Shown: positions 52,492 through 64,000 of the stretch, piece after piece
Layout: every line of letters starts with the position of its first letter
Position numbering within the stretch: the stretch's first letter is position 1
Source of the DNA: Alitta virens
Lineage: Eukaryota; Annelida; Polychaeta; Phyllodocida; Nereididae
Assembly: GCA_932294295.1 (NCBI GenBank)
Contig: OW028573.1
Location: 70,471,829 to 70,535,828, forward strand
Direction: 5' to 3'
DNA: 64,000 nt
Notes under the pieces: generated by a model
The model's database searches: none
The model's input: the letters and a program-made list of their open reading frames with translations, nothing else
What the model was told of the DNA's origin: nothing
Program-made: the position numbers and the translations under genes

Positions 52492-53755
52492 TTCCTCATG
52501 TTCATCATTCGGTTTTATATGCTACATCGTCTATAACATTTTTTCTTTAAAACATTTTTCTTGTTTTGAGTGGAGCTGCAAATGCGAAATTGTCACCTAG
52601 ATTTGGGTGCATATCATGTGAATTTGTCCTTCGTGTACACATGTCCCTTTTTTTTAAATTTTTCATCTGTAGATTGAGTTTTTACTGATTGTGTTTACCC
52701 ATGTAAAATATATTCAATAAATAAATCTGTAGCCAATTTGGTTCAAAGGCTTCATCACCCTGTCTGTTGCCACCCTTGTTAAGAGACTCAGAACTTTCAA
52801 AGACAAATATGAAAATCTGTGACATAGACATTGCTTAGCCTGAGATATTAATGATGGAAGTAACATTCTTGATAAATATTCCTTGTAGGAAACAAGGCTA
52901 AATATGCCATAAATGCCTCAAAGATTGAATTGTACATTGGAATTATGTGGATAGGAATAATAAGTCCTACAGGTCCTCTGTAGATCTATGTACAGTGAAC
53001 ATAACTTCTGCTGTACGATTCTACCTGCCACTAAATGGAACTATCTGGCTGTAATGGCTATTCAAAGTCGGATCTAAAAGTACATACAGGAGCATTTGGT
53101 GCATTTATTGAGAGTTACGGATATTTGTGAGTTTTTGTTGAAAATATGCATGTCTATTGTACATACACATTTATGATATATTAGATACATTTTGTACATT
53201 TACAAAAGTTTATACTCTTTTAGTGATGGTGGATCTAAGCGGACTATAAGCTAGGACCTACAGCCAGGAATAGATTGCTACAGCTGTTTAGAGTCAACCA
53301 TATTTATGAAACTAACTGTACCTTTACTTTAGAATAAACTTGTGAGGTTGGCTCATGAATAGCCAATGCAACAACTCTAGCAGTATGTACTACACTACTG
53401 TGTGGGCGGAAGTGGTCTATTGGAGCAACTTAGGAACAATGAAACGCTATCTTCTTAAGATGCTGAGAACCCACTGCATATTAATAGGCAGACAAGATGC
53501 TGGAATGGGGAGTTCTGGTTTATGTGACACAGTGTTGTTTCGCAAGAATATTGTGACAAACTGTCCGTGCTGGTCTCTTGTGACAATGTGCGGAAAATTT
53601 CTGACGTTATGCATGGTGCATATTAATTGACTTGCCGAAAAAAATCCCAAGTTACGATAACATGGTTAGTGGTTCAATTCACTGACATTAATTTTGCAGT
53701 GAAACAAGCTTGTTGGCTCATGAAATGGGTTTTGCTGAACAGGAAAAAAAAAAAA
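52492..53755. other. AT-rich intergenic stretch
   Basis: No gene or clear repeat. A run of A (53743-53756) precedes the next MITE. Confidence 0.45.
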
Positions 53756-53988
53756 AGGTGCTGTGCATAAGCAAGTGAACTTCCCGAAAAATTGGAAATT
53801 TCTTTAGTTTATTGACAGTCAAAGCGACAAAGATAATCTAGAAAGTGATGATTTAAGGACACCGGATTAGTAAGTGTAGACACATTTCATGATACTGTTT
53901 GGTTTTTTAAATTCTAAGAACCCTTAATACAAATTCATTACAAAAATAGTGTTTTTTCAGTATGTTCACATACTTATGCACGGCACTG
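53756..53988 (+). mobile_element. Tc1/mariner-type MITE (distinct family)
   Basis: The right end tatgcacggcactg, followed by TA (53989-53990), and the left end ggtgctgtgcataag are inverted forms of CAGTGCCGTGCATAAG, a common Tc1-like terminus. About 230 bp with no transposase. The left terminal bases are eroded and preceded by an A run. Confidence 0.75.
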
Positions 53989-53999
53989 TATGCCATATG

Positions 54000-54640
54000 G
54001 TAAACGATTCAAGAATGCCTTAAGTTGTGTATGGTGAATCAGAAAAGACAGTTCATGTGAGAGCAGAGCATCTTCTAAGGACACTGTAAGCATGGCCATC
54101 GATCGGCAAATGCTGGGGCAAAATTGCCTTAAACTGACAAAGAGGTCTTGTTTATTAGCTGATGATGGGCCCCTCGTGACATGCCAGCCTAACTGGCAAC
54201 ACAAGCCGAGCAGTCGTGAGTGATGTTGCCAAAATCGGCGAGCAGTCTGCCACAATGCTGAAGAGAGTCGTGATTTCCGCTCGCAGATGTTTGACCCGCG
54301 AGTGGACTCCCAGAGCGAGTGGCACCGAGGACTGCTAGTGACGCTGGGACAGGGGGAAGCGTAGGACGAGGACAGGGCGAGGACAGGTCGTTGCGCTAAT
54401 CCATCATAGGGGGCGATCTCTGGCGACCATCCCTGGCTATCCATTGCTTTGTTGTCTCTATTGCTCTGATGGTAAGCCAGTCTTGCTGATAACAAAAGCA
54501 GCGCCGGCCTAATGGCCTTGATTAAATCTAGGATGTCGAGACTTAGGCCTGTATTGACGGTTAATGCGCACGACCAAGGGGAGGGACAGCAGCAGACTGA
54601 TATATGATGTAAGGGCGGTTGAGTGTTCCGTAACAAGGGC
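54000..54640 (-). other. GC-richer block with a long unassigned open frame
   Basis: The longest stop-free ATG frame in the window (224 codons, 53974-54648, minus) covers this CpG-richer stretch. Its 3' end runs into the MITE terminus and its composition is Ser/Leu/Arg-rich with no domain I recognise, so I do not call it a gene. The block could be a CpG-rich regulatory region. The frame length is about what chance allows in GC-richer DNA. Confidence 0.3.
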
Positions 54641-56675
54641 AGCAACAAGGGCTACCCAACCCCTGCCACTGGTCCTCAGGGCCCAGCAGCTGCTGTCCCA
54701 TTACTGTGCTCGGCCCGCGTCAGCCACCTTTTTTTAATAGGACTGCCGTCCAAGCGTGCGTCAAAGGTGTTGGTCAAGGCATCCCACTGCCTCCACACAT
54801 ATTGTCATGACAACAGTGCAAGCCTTAGCTATTGGTGCGCTCCTATCTACCGAACACGCGATTTACAGCTTCTGCGTATCATAAGCCTATCAGTCACCTC
54901 AAATACCACAGTATGTTTAGCATGGAAGGACGTAATAACTGAGCATGTTATGGCACCCCGGAGAGGGCTATTATAATGCCACTTTCTGCACCCTCGTATT
55001 TGTGTTAGACATGCGATGTTATCAGAGGCTGGACTGACTGACTGGTGGCAGGGGTCAATGGCAGATAAAGTTCTATACTGACGGATGGTGGCTATCAACT
55101 ACTAGTCCTCATATTGTGATATTGGTATAAATCCTCGTTGCACTGACCCTGTTCCTTGTCACTTTGTACTGACCTCTTCTTCGGTAAACAGAAAGCATGA
55201 GAGAGCAAATTATTTATCACAAGACCTTTGCACAGAGCAAGTGCTGCAAGTGTTCTTTTTTTTTCCTGCACTAGTGTCTCCTTTTTGCTCTCTGCTTTCT
55301 TTAACCCTCTGCAGTGGCTCTATAACTGGGTGTATTGGTGACAGTCGGGCTATGGATTCCGCCAGTTGCTTCACCATTTTGCGTGCTGACTCAAGGGCAA
55401 GCTTTCGACCCACATCGTATCAGCCTGTGCTTTTTTGCACTCGGATTAGATGACTGGCCTCTGCATTGCCCTGCGCCAGCACGGCATTGCAAACATGTAA
55501 CGGTCACAGCATTTCAGTCCATCGATTGATCTTTTCAGTAAAGGGAATGTCCTCTCTGCCAGTCTTCCTTTCAACTCCATACAGCCGAGAAGTTCAGATT
55601 TTCAATGAACTATAAATCTAACAGCTCCCTCATGCTTCAGAAGATAGCCACTACTGAAGGGGCTTTTAGATGAGTCGAAATGCGCCCCATAGAGGCATAT
55701 TTAGTGCAGGGAATGGCATAAAAACATCTGATTCATGGTGCAGCACAGGCATGCTTCATTGTGTCCGATGCGGCAGCTTTGCACGCCTTTTCTACTTGAC
55801 GTTTGTGTCACTATCAAAGACACTTGGTTTTTCTTGTGCAGACTTCTTTTTTCCTTTTATTGGATTGCAGGAAGATGTTATGAAAAAAGGTGAATATATC
55901 ACGTATTGCTATATCTACCCGGAGGTGTTGCCAGACCTATTTGTTTGGAAGGAGGATATTTCATATCAGACATCAGATCATGCAGGGTGCGCACACCAAC
56001 CGTTCCAGTAATTGCACCTCGAGATTAACATTCAATGTGGCAGCCTGCCCAGGTTACAAATCTTTTATCTGCTCATTAAACCAAGAAATTTGCTGCGGTT
56101 TCCACATGACTTGACAGTCGCTCGGTGTATGTCTGTCAGGCATGTTTCAAAAGGCAGTTTAATGAAGAGTTGAAGAAAAAAATGTTGATGCAAATTAAAG
56201 ATAAGTGTTTCCAGCTTTGGCAAGAGATAAGAGAGAGTGTAGATGAGAAGTTGCAGGGCTGGGGCTGCAGAATGGCCTGCAAGGAGGCATTGAAACCTAA
56301 TGATGCGTGCCCTTTCGACTGGCAAGGGCTTACGGTTTTGGACGGCTAGTCTTCTCTTGCTTGTTGAAGGTTTTGCTTGTATTCAGGATGGCCTGGAGTC
56401 CAGCCATGCAGCAACTGCTATGTTGTGTACGAACGTGATCAAGGTAACCAAAGATGTTTGGAGTCATTATGCGACAGCCAATGCCCCCTGTCGGAATTGT
56501 CAATATAGTGTTTTCTCCGTCAGGATCGCTGCAGAAAGGCGGCAGTGGTTGATTATTCTAACAACTGGGGGCCATAAGTCGTTAGCATCAATGGCCTCTT
56601 GGTCCAGTGTAAGTACAGAAAGAAACGATGAGCTAGCCAAGTGGAGAAATGGCCCCAGGCTTTGGGTCATGTGCA
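54641..56675. other. Intergenic stretch without recognised genes
   Basis: Unique-looking. An octamer lies at 56188-56195. Short frames here show no known domain. Confidence 0.45.
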
Positions 56676-56726
56676 AGCAGCAGCAGAAGCAGCACCAACA
56701 GCAGCAGCAGCAGCAGCAGCAGCAGG
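56676..56726 (+). repeat. Interrupted (CAG)n microsatellite
   Basis: About seventeen CAG-like units with AAG and CAA interruptions. The plus-strand frame reads Gln-rich but has no other coding support. Confidence 0.96.
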
Positions 56727-57202
56727 GTAAGCGGAGTACAGAGTGATGGGAAGTGACCACGCCTTCAGAAGGACCTCACAGAGTGACCAGCGGTCAGTTT
56801 CTAAAGCTGCGCGGACGGACTTTCTTGGCTGATTGGACATTCGTTTCTTGGGTGTCAATCACCAATGACAACCAGGGCCAGTGCTGTGCCCAAAACACGG
56901 TCAACTCTTTCATAGCAATTCAATGAAATCGACGCCTGTTCCACATTACCTCCTGAACTTGTCAGGCCACGACAATAATGGGACAGGGCAAAGACCCACA
57001 TTGCTATGGGACTCCTTGATTCAGTGCTGCAATAGCCGGAAGACCTGCTGGTCACATGTAGCATGTGAATGCATGTCATCACACTAGCCGACCGATCCTA
57101 AGGAGAGTTTGTGGTCTTAAGGAACAAACAGAAAGTGTGAATGTGACCGATATACAAACAACCATCCAATACAAAGCCATACACCATTAGGCCAACCAAC
57201 CA

Positions 57203-57488
57203 TCACATAGCAGATGGGTGACCTAGTAGCAGGTTCCTCTGAAGGTCCTGGGTTGATCCCCAGTCCGGGAATTCTACACGAGCTGTGGACATCTCAGATG
57301 TTAAATTGATGGTGCCTTGTATTCGGTGTATGTGCTGGGGCAGGTTCAAGACTCCACCCATGTGAGTAAAGGTGTAACATGGTGTGGACTTCAAGCCTTA
57401 TCATCTCATCATGACATCTACATCTGGCATATGGTCATGTAAGCTGACTAAACTTCAGACCATTAGCATTGAACATTGAGAATTCATA
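57203..57488 (+). mobile_element. SINE copy with tRNA-like head (most complete)
   Basis: The only copy that retains a tRNA-related 5' region: a degenerate A-box-like gacctagtagcagg and a B-box-like ggttgatcccc (57251-57261) within gtcctgggttgatccccagt. The body (ccacccatg, gtaacatggtgtggac, ttatcatctcatcat, acttcagacc) and end gcattgaacattgagaa are shared with the 6.6, 14.2 and 32.8 kb copies. It would have been transcribed by RNA polymerase III when active. Confidence 0.8.
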
Positions 57489-59405
57489 ACCAGCCTGAAA
57501 ACCCATAACAAGTCCAAGCAAAGCAACTAAGGTTGTGTTAAGCCTTCAGAGCAACTATTGTTTACCCAACAATATACAGGCCCAGCCATCAAGGGTATCC
57601 AGTGTGTCCTGTTAATGCGTGATTGGAAAATAAAACTGATTTATTCCCTCGTTCAGCTGATTGTATGTCCTTAATGCTTCTGACTAATGAAATTATGTCT
57701 GTTGTCGTTATAAATGACATTGTAAGGGACGTTTATTTTGGTAATTTACAATCTGGCAGATATAATTTCCAGTGAGTTATTTACAACAAATTTGATCAAT
57801 TTGTAAGCCTCCGCTCTCGTGAAAAATATATCGACTTTATTTCTTTGACGCTGGGTGGGTTTTTTTTTACCAAACATGGTTATTTTGATGGTGTGATATT
57901 AACAGTGTTTTTATCAACTATGGGAACAATTTCTCCTAGAGTTATTAGAACTGCATAAGGACAAAATATAGCGATGAGGACACAACACACGTCTATTCAT
58001 AGTCATAGACAAGGAGTCCATCATGCACTTTTTACGGCTACATTCCCTCGTAACCTTGCAGCTTAGGATTGTAAACATGCTCACGTGACAAATCAGCGGA
58101 CTGTGATTGGACAAGGGCTAGGGCCGATGAAATCATACAGTGGACGTCTCCTGCACGCTGATGGGGGGTGACCACTGGGCCCCCGTTCCATTACAGCCAC
58201 ATCTCTTGACATCTGTCAATTTATTTCCCCCGATCTGCCCCTATGAAGCTAATATATGTCAAAATTGGCGTATTTGCCAAACAAGGCACGCTTATGCGGA
58301 GGGCGGCTAAAGGGGGAGAGGGGGATAGTGGCCGAGCTGACCGCTGGACGCTTCTGATGTTCTTGCCTAATACTGCTATTTATGCCGCGCTCAACCCAGA
58401 TAAATGAGATGTTTGGCGGATTTTCGACACTCTGCATACTGAAAAACTACTCGGCCGTGGTCGTCTGAGCAAACAAGGCTTAGGGCCACCAGAGGTTTGC
58501 CAAATGCACCCACTCCACTGCCCCTGCGTCTATTTCATATGCAGTTTTCTCCTTACTCCCCCTTTTTTCCCCTCCGAGTCTGCATCACTCCGCTGAGCAT
58601 GCATTTTTCAGCCTCGCCAGTTTCCCCATGCTTTATTTACCAACTAAGTTCAACATGGCAAAGGTCCATTAGTTTCTTCTGAAATACCCATGAGGAGATT
58701 CGATTTTATGCTATGGACTTCTTCTTCAACCATAAATCAATTAAATGTACTTAACAGATTTGATTCAATTATTCTAAGACAGTTTTTCTACCTGTTAATG
58801 CTAAAGGTTATTTGTATTCACATCTTTCGTCAAATATAGTTAAAAGCATTGGTGGTGGTCCCACACTTGCTCCTGCACACTATGATGTGTACAGTCTAGA
58901 GCGACAGAAAAAAATACTGTAATGCAAGGAGGCTCGGGCAAATTTGAAGCAAATGTGATATTTAGCCGAGGCTCACCGCTGTTTCATATCACAGAGAACA
59001 TAGGCCTATGGATTTTCTCAATGGTTCATCTTTCGGGAGTGGAGGGAATGTGTGCACTTCATCCCATAACTGATACACTACAGTCTGCCATCCACTTTTT
59101 GGTGAATACGAGGCATCATTCAGAACGTGGGGTCGATGTTTGGAGATTTACAAGGCCGCTGTGACCATAACGGACTCGTTTGTCTAGAAATAATGCTGAG
59201 GATTTGTGGGGAGTCAATACTTGGCCACAATGGCGTAACATGGTAAGTGGGAGGCAGAAGCTCATCTCTTGCACATGGTGCCTTGTGCATTATGGACAGA
59301 CCATTATAGAGATTGGGTGGGGCGCTCAAGCACGACCACACGTCCCGTGTACCCCCCTCCCCTCGCCCCCCCCCCCACCAACTACCCTGCATCTGCATCT
59401 ACAGC
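57489..59405. other. Intergenic stretch without recognised genes
   Basis: 57600-57850 is AT-rich with many TAAT-type words. A C run lies at 59366-59376. No gene supported. Confidence 0.45.
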
Positions 59406-59432
59406 ATCAGCAGCACTAGCAGCAGCAGCAGC
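59406..59432 (+). repeat. (CAG)n microsatellite
   Basis: About eight CAG units with one CAC-TAG interruption. Confidence 0.94.
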
Positions 59433-60677
59433 ATTTTGGTGATTGGATGTCATCTTGCCTCACGTGCATATCTCCTCATAACACTGTTCAAGTCACGTGT
59501 GTTTCCAATCTGTCTGATATGGAGATGATGCTGCCCTTCTGACTCTCATATTCTCCACCACAGTTTGCGTGCCTGCCAATTTCCTACCTAGTCATTTTAA
59601 TCCATCTAGCCTTGAAGGACAGATGTTGACGCTCCATATCAGCTCAGGTGGGATCAGTCATTGCAGTGATGCTTCTTCCAAACTTAAAGTTCATTCAGTT
59701 ACTTTTAATGATCCTCTATCTATTTGCACTGGCAATCTATATGACGTTTCCTCTTGCTTGCATTGAGACTTGGCAACAACCCGATTTGGCGGAATTAGTG
59801 CAGGCAATGAGGCATCCCTCAAAATATAATCTGCAGAAATGAGCTCAGGGTACACTTTGTGAGAAGATGTAATGATCTACAGAAGCTATTTGCATTTAAG
59901 CATCTCGAATGAAGGCCAAAACTTGGAGATACTCTTCCAAATGTCCTTATACTCTTACGTAGGGTTGAATTCAAGCGTGCAACATATGGCAGACAAGGAA
60001 ATGTGTACAGTACTCATCACAACAAACGTCACAAACTAAAACAGAGTTCCAAAAATTAATAGATGTGGTCGCACATGGCACTCTAAGGTAAACAATATGA
60101 CAGCGTCTCTCAGTAACTAGACCTGTATATGACTACTTCCTAGCAATTTTGGTTGCCCTTTTTGGAGTGCTGAAGTTTGTTAAGATCTAGACTATAGACC
60201 ACTATTTTAAAAACATACTACCTGCCAGAAAACCAAACGATCTAGCTAAAGCTGCACACTGGAAGCTATGATTGAAGCACACCTGGTTTCATCTTGTGAG
60301 TTAATCCAGACTGATTGAATGAAACCAACAAGTAATTATTAAATGAACACAATTATGATACGCTATAATTTAAACCATGCCATTTTCGTAGGCATTTCAG
60401 ATGATGATTATACCACACAATGGGCAAACATCACTACTACACTATAATCTGTGTAAATAGATAATTATATGAATGGACTTTAGCAGCCTTTAGCAAATTA
60501 AAAAATATGTACATTAACTGCCATACAGACAAATGTAAATTTTGCACCCATTTAGGCAATTACAAAAATACACGCTAGGTATTGCATCAAACCATCACAG
60601 AACACAGGTGAGTTATTGCTGTTTATGATTGTTTTTTTCTTACTCCGTTCTTGATATTCTTCTCTTATTCTTGCTCT

Positions 60678-60724
60678 TGCTGCTGCTGCTGCTGCTGCTG
60701 CTTTTGTTGCTGCTGCTGCTGATG
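60678..60724 (+). repeat. Compound (CTG)n microsatellite
   Basis: Two CTG blocks (eight and five units) separated by cttttgttg. Confidence 0.96.
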
Positions 60725-61942
60725 ATGAGTATCTTTCCTTGACAGTAGGATGCGGACCTCAGTGATGTAACTAAGCTAATCGTGCGAGTGAAGTTTGACC
60801 ATTGGTCAGTCATAAATCAAGAGGCTGTCACTCTGTTACACTTAAGCCACTCTACTAGGACAATACTTTTTGCCAGCAAGACACTTCAGTCAATATGGTG
60901 GGGCAGGGCCAGTCAGTGTCTCAGCAAAAGACTCCGTCATAGATCACAATCATCCTGACGTGTTCCATCCCTTAGTCTCTTTCATATGGTGTATATTGCA
61001 CTATGGACCCACCAAGGCCCTTTCCTAGGTCATCCTCATGTTTACATCACTCTACTAATTACGTGCCTTTGGGTGGCTCCATATAGAGTGTAGGACATGA
61101 TAAAGTGTTAACACTATGCAGAGTGCAAAGTTGGGAAGACACAGTATATTTTCAATAGGGGTACAGGTTGAGATAACCCCCCCTCCCCTTGCCCAAAGAT
61201 ATACTTTATTGCCATAAAATTCTAGAATTAAGGTACAAATATTTGATTTAATATTTGATCATCTTGTGGTCATGGTTATCAAATACACATTTCTACAAAT
61301 GTGACTGTTTATAGGCATAATTTTATAAATTGTATTCAAAAGTTTACTTTTTATATTTAATATAATTTGTCAGGCGCTATAGAGCAGCACCTAGTGCTGG
61401 ATACTAGCACATTATAAATTAATAGATATCATTATCAAATATTATTACATTTTTATGGTAGTATTATAATAATAAGATATAATACATAATTTAAATGAAT
61501 TAAGACAGCTTGAAACTGACACATCTGCATATCTGACTCTCTCTGAGTAGCTCTTGGACATTTACATCATACAATAGCATATATGTACAAAAATACATAC
61601 GCCAAGAGGATGTAGTATATTGTATACACGCTTTTATTGAAAAATATTTATTGTACTCTCATAATGGTACAGAATACAGAATCGTATGTGCTATTTGCCA
61701 AGAAAATATATACATAGGTGAGGATTTCCAGAATAGAGACCGCCAATCTCCTCCAGACTGTATAGAACTGCAATATAATTACCTTTTTTCCTGTAAAAAG
61801 GGAAAAGTACCTGGTATACATCGTATACAGCAAGTTTCATTCCACGGAGACCTTGCTGTTCAATGTTGTCTGGATAGAGAAACTGCCTTCTTATTGCCCT
61901 TTTGACGGACTCCTTAGTCTACTTATCTAACAGGTAATGATA
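60725..61942. other. AT-rich intergenic stretch
   Basis: Very AT-rich at 61200-61700. No gene supported. Confidence 0.45.
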
Positions 61943-62309
61943 CAGTGGGGTAAAAACAATACCCGATCACTTGCGGAAAACAGTGTGTCCTACAAACTAT
62001 TAGCTCTTGATTTATTAACTGTTTTTATATATCTTGGGAGGATATAAGAATGAATACCTTCGATAAATAATATAGTACACATGACTTCACAATGTGATAT
62101 CATTGCAAGTTAATAACTTATGAGATAATTATATATAAGTGACAAGGCTAATAAACAAGAAGCATTGTACAATAAAGGAGATAACAAGCAAAAGAATGGA
62201 TATGGTAAGATATCTTTGATATTATGGAAGAAATCTTTTTTGGATAGTAGCATATGCAAAACAGATTATATTCATCGCTGAGGATTGGGTATTTTTGTAC
62301 CCTGCTGTG
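61943..62309 (+). mobile_element. MITE, CAGTG-ended TA family
   Basis: Left end cagtggggtaaaaacaatac after TA (61941-61942). The right end (reversed) reads cacagcagggtacaaaaata with TA at 62310-62311. The interior shares ttgcggaaaacagtgtgtcc and aacaagcaaaagaatggata with the other copies. No transposase. Confidence 0.8.
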
Positions 62310-62367
62310 TAATGTCAGGTGACAGCGTTTTTCACTAATCAGTTGGTCATTATTGATACATATTGTG

Positions 62368-62431
62368 CAATCATATATAGAAACAGTTAATAAATCAAGA
62401 GCTAATAGTATGTAGGACACACTGTTTTCTG
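62368..62431 (-). mobile_element. Inverted fragment of the same MITE family
   Basis: Read on the minus strand, gaaaacagtgtgtcctacat, then actattagctcttgattta and ttaactgtttctatata match 61976-62033 with only about three differences. It is far closer to that neighbour than to other family members. Similarity stops abruptly near 62431, so this is a truncated copy lying head-to-head with its neighbour. Confidence 0.75.
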
Positions 62432-62878
62432 AAATTGTCTGAAATACCACGTAATTTCAGTAGCATTCTAGTCGAAAATATCTTCGGTGCTGCCTTGAAA
62501 GTTCTGTATTAGGTATAACATTTTTGAGAATACATTTTCATTTGTGGCAGTTTCTAAAATTATCATCAAAGTTAAAGTTAGCAAACTGTAACAATGCATC
62601 ACCAAATCAATTCGGAGCATGCATGCACATTTCGCTCGCTCTGAAACCTTAATGCTCTCACGTTTTGGGGAAAAATTGGTATTTGCAGTCATTGGCTTTT
62701 TATCAGAAAGCAATTTCCATGTAATCCCTCACAAGGCTCTGATGCTTTTGGCAAACACCGAGGATCCATTAGCCCGTTTAAATTTTTATCCTAATTATTA
62801 GCAAATGTGGTAAATATAAACAGGGTTTTCCAGTTGATTTGGATTTATGAAATAACAGCTGGGCTTGCTAAGGCTATA

Positions 62879-63929
62879 CAGTGGCGTTCAAAAATACCCA
62901 ATCACTTGAGGAAAGCAGTAGGGAAAAGTAAGAAGAACTGGGCCGGCGGGAGAACTGAGCCACCCTCTTTACAGCTAAAAGTAATATTGGTTTTATCCTG
63001 AAATTGGGTCACATTATTCCTAAGTTAATACATGTCTGAAAGCAAGAAATATTTCTTTTTCTGACAAAGGGAAATATTCGGTGTCAGTGGGTAAAATTTC
63101 AACTATGTATACAAGTGTTCATTGACAAAAACTGATAAAGAATAGATTAGAAATAAACATATTGTTATAATCAGCGTATAATTGAAGTACAATCATGTTA
63201 CTGACATGCTATGTGGAAAAATACGGTTGCCATTTCTTTCAAGCAACAGCTTTGGGGAGAATGGGACCACCTCAGGCGGGGAGATCTGGGCCCCTGTCCT
63301 AGGCCCCCCTCTGTTATAAAATACAATCAAAACGTTTGATCGGGAAGTATAAACCACACATTATGCTTAAACACTAGCTTACATGAAACCATTAATAATT
63401 GTTCTGGTTTTTCAGTTTGTTATAAACTGAAAAGAGGGGCAGGTCCCCTGCCCCATGGCCTACTTCTCCCTCCGGTAAGGAGAACTGGGCCATGAAATAT
63501 GGTTGAGAATTCTTTCAAAAAGGCACCTAGCATTATTACAGGTATACTTGACTTTGCTTTATTATTTGAATAGGCAAATATTAAAATTTGATAAACAACC
63601 GAGTTCTCCTTACTTTCCCCTATCTCCTGCATGCTATTATCTCTTTAACTTATTAACTGTTTTATATATCATGTTAAGATATAAAGTCGCCTCCTATAAA
63701 TATCAACGGAGGAAGAAAATTCCATAAACATGAACTTGTGTATAAGTTCTGTCATTATCTAACAAGTGCAAAAGCCCACGTATGAAGCAAATTGCATAAT
63801 AAAAGCGACAACAAGCAAAATAATGAATATGGCAAGATATCTTTGATATTATGAACAAATCTTTTGGAGACAGTAGCATGCAAAATATAATGTTTACCAT
63901 GGTCGATTGGATGTTTTTGAATCTCACTG
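62879..63929 (+). mobile_element. MITE, CAGTG-ended TA family, split by a second element
   Basis: Outer TA dinucleotides lie at 62877-62878 and 63930-63931, with ends cagtggcgttcaaaaatacc and (reversed) cagtgagattcaaaaacatc. Removing the 700-bp insertion and one TA leaves about 349 bp that aligns with the 356-bp copy at 20455. Confidence 0.85.
62921..63620. mobile_element. Nested 700-bp inverted-repeat element with TA duplication
   Basis: Inserted into the MITE above, with TA on each side (62919-62920 and 63621-63622). The termini GGGAAAAGTAAGAAGAACTG and (reversed) GGGGAAAGTAAGGAGAACTC are inverted repeats of about 22 bp with three mismatches. Terminal-like motifs recur inside (ggtaaggagaactgggcc near 63474-63491), and there are internal palindromes ggggcaggtcccctgcccc and tttcagtttgttataaactg. 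No transposase frame. The superfamily is undecided. Confidence 0.82.
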
Positions 63930-64000
63930 TAGTTGTGTGATAAACTTGCATGTTGGTAGCATTGCAATGGTATGATCTAGACAGCTAACTTTGATGGCTG

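Noticed and set aside
53974..54648. 224-codon minus-strand frame as a gene
   Set aside because: No domain, low-complexity Ser/Leu/Arg composition, and it ends inside a MITE terminus.
57203..57275. Functional tRNA gene
   Set aside because: The A box is degenerate, no cloverleaf could be built, and the sequence continues into the shared SINE body.
61651..61905. RING-like CAICQENIYIGEDF in a plus-strand frame
   Set aside because: Only one Cys pair is present, the remaining zinc ligands are missing, and the frame lies in AT-rich intergenic DNA.
1..64000. CRISPR array, prokaryotic operon or defence system
   Set aside because: No direct-repeat and spacer pattern and no dense coding. The window is animal intron and intergenic DNA.

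Overview
This is metazoan nuclear DNA, with no bacterial or viral gene organisation. The evidence is canonical GT-AG splice signals, one recognisable extracellular protein module on a single short exon, tRNA-derived SINE copies, Tc1/mariner-type MITEs with TA duplications, fold-back elements and many trinucleotide microsatellites. By eye the composition is moderately AT-rich. I cannot fix the species. The lectin domain type and low repeat load fit an invertebrate such as a non-vertebrate deuterostome or lophotrochozoan, but that is a guess.

The only coding sequence I can defend lies on the minus strand. At 46380-46473 an ATG in good context, 13 codons below an in-frame stop, opens a signal peptide and ends at a GT donor in phase 1. 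At 2691-2969 an exon of 279 nt, phase 1 at both ends, encodes a complete SUEL/rhamnose-binding-lectin (Gal_Lectin) domain with eight cysteines. The phases match, so I propose the two are the first coding exons of one secreted or membrane-anchored lectin-domain gene, split by an intron of 43,410 nt. The gene continues off the left edge (below 2691), where I recognise no further exon. The sequence above 46474 is its 5' leader and candidate promoter, and the remaining right part (about 47-64 kb) is intergenic with no gene I can support.

The large intron is mostly unique sequence with few repeats. It holds candidate regulatory sites: an inverted pair of POU octamers beside a Sox-type site (10.46-10.53 kb), a tandem duplication carrying two perfect CRE palindromes (12.55-12.59 kb), an NRF1/E-box block (16.0-16.46 kb), CTCF-like sites (18.3 and 26.5 kb), and an excess of octamer and CRE words across the window. 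These are motif readings, not demonstrated elements.

Repeats: one SINE family (6.6, 14.2, 32.8 and 57.2 kb); one MITE family with ends CAGTG...CACTG (19.1, 20.5, 61.9 and 62.9 kb, plus an inverted fragment at 62.4 kb), one copy of which is split by a second, unrelated 700-bp inverted-repeat element; a separate Tc1-type MITE (53.8 kb); three fold-back elements (1.9, 14.4 and 52.3 kb); a TAG-repeat block of about 570 bp sitting inside a roughly 100-bp minisatellite (40.3-41.5 kb); a TATTC-type pentanucleotide array; a GATA array; and eleven CTG/CAG arrays. I found no CRISPR, rRNA, functional tRNA or phage-like system, and no convincing novel multi-gene system.
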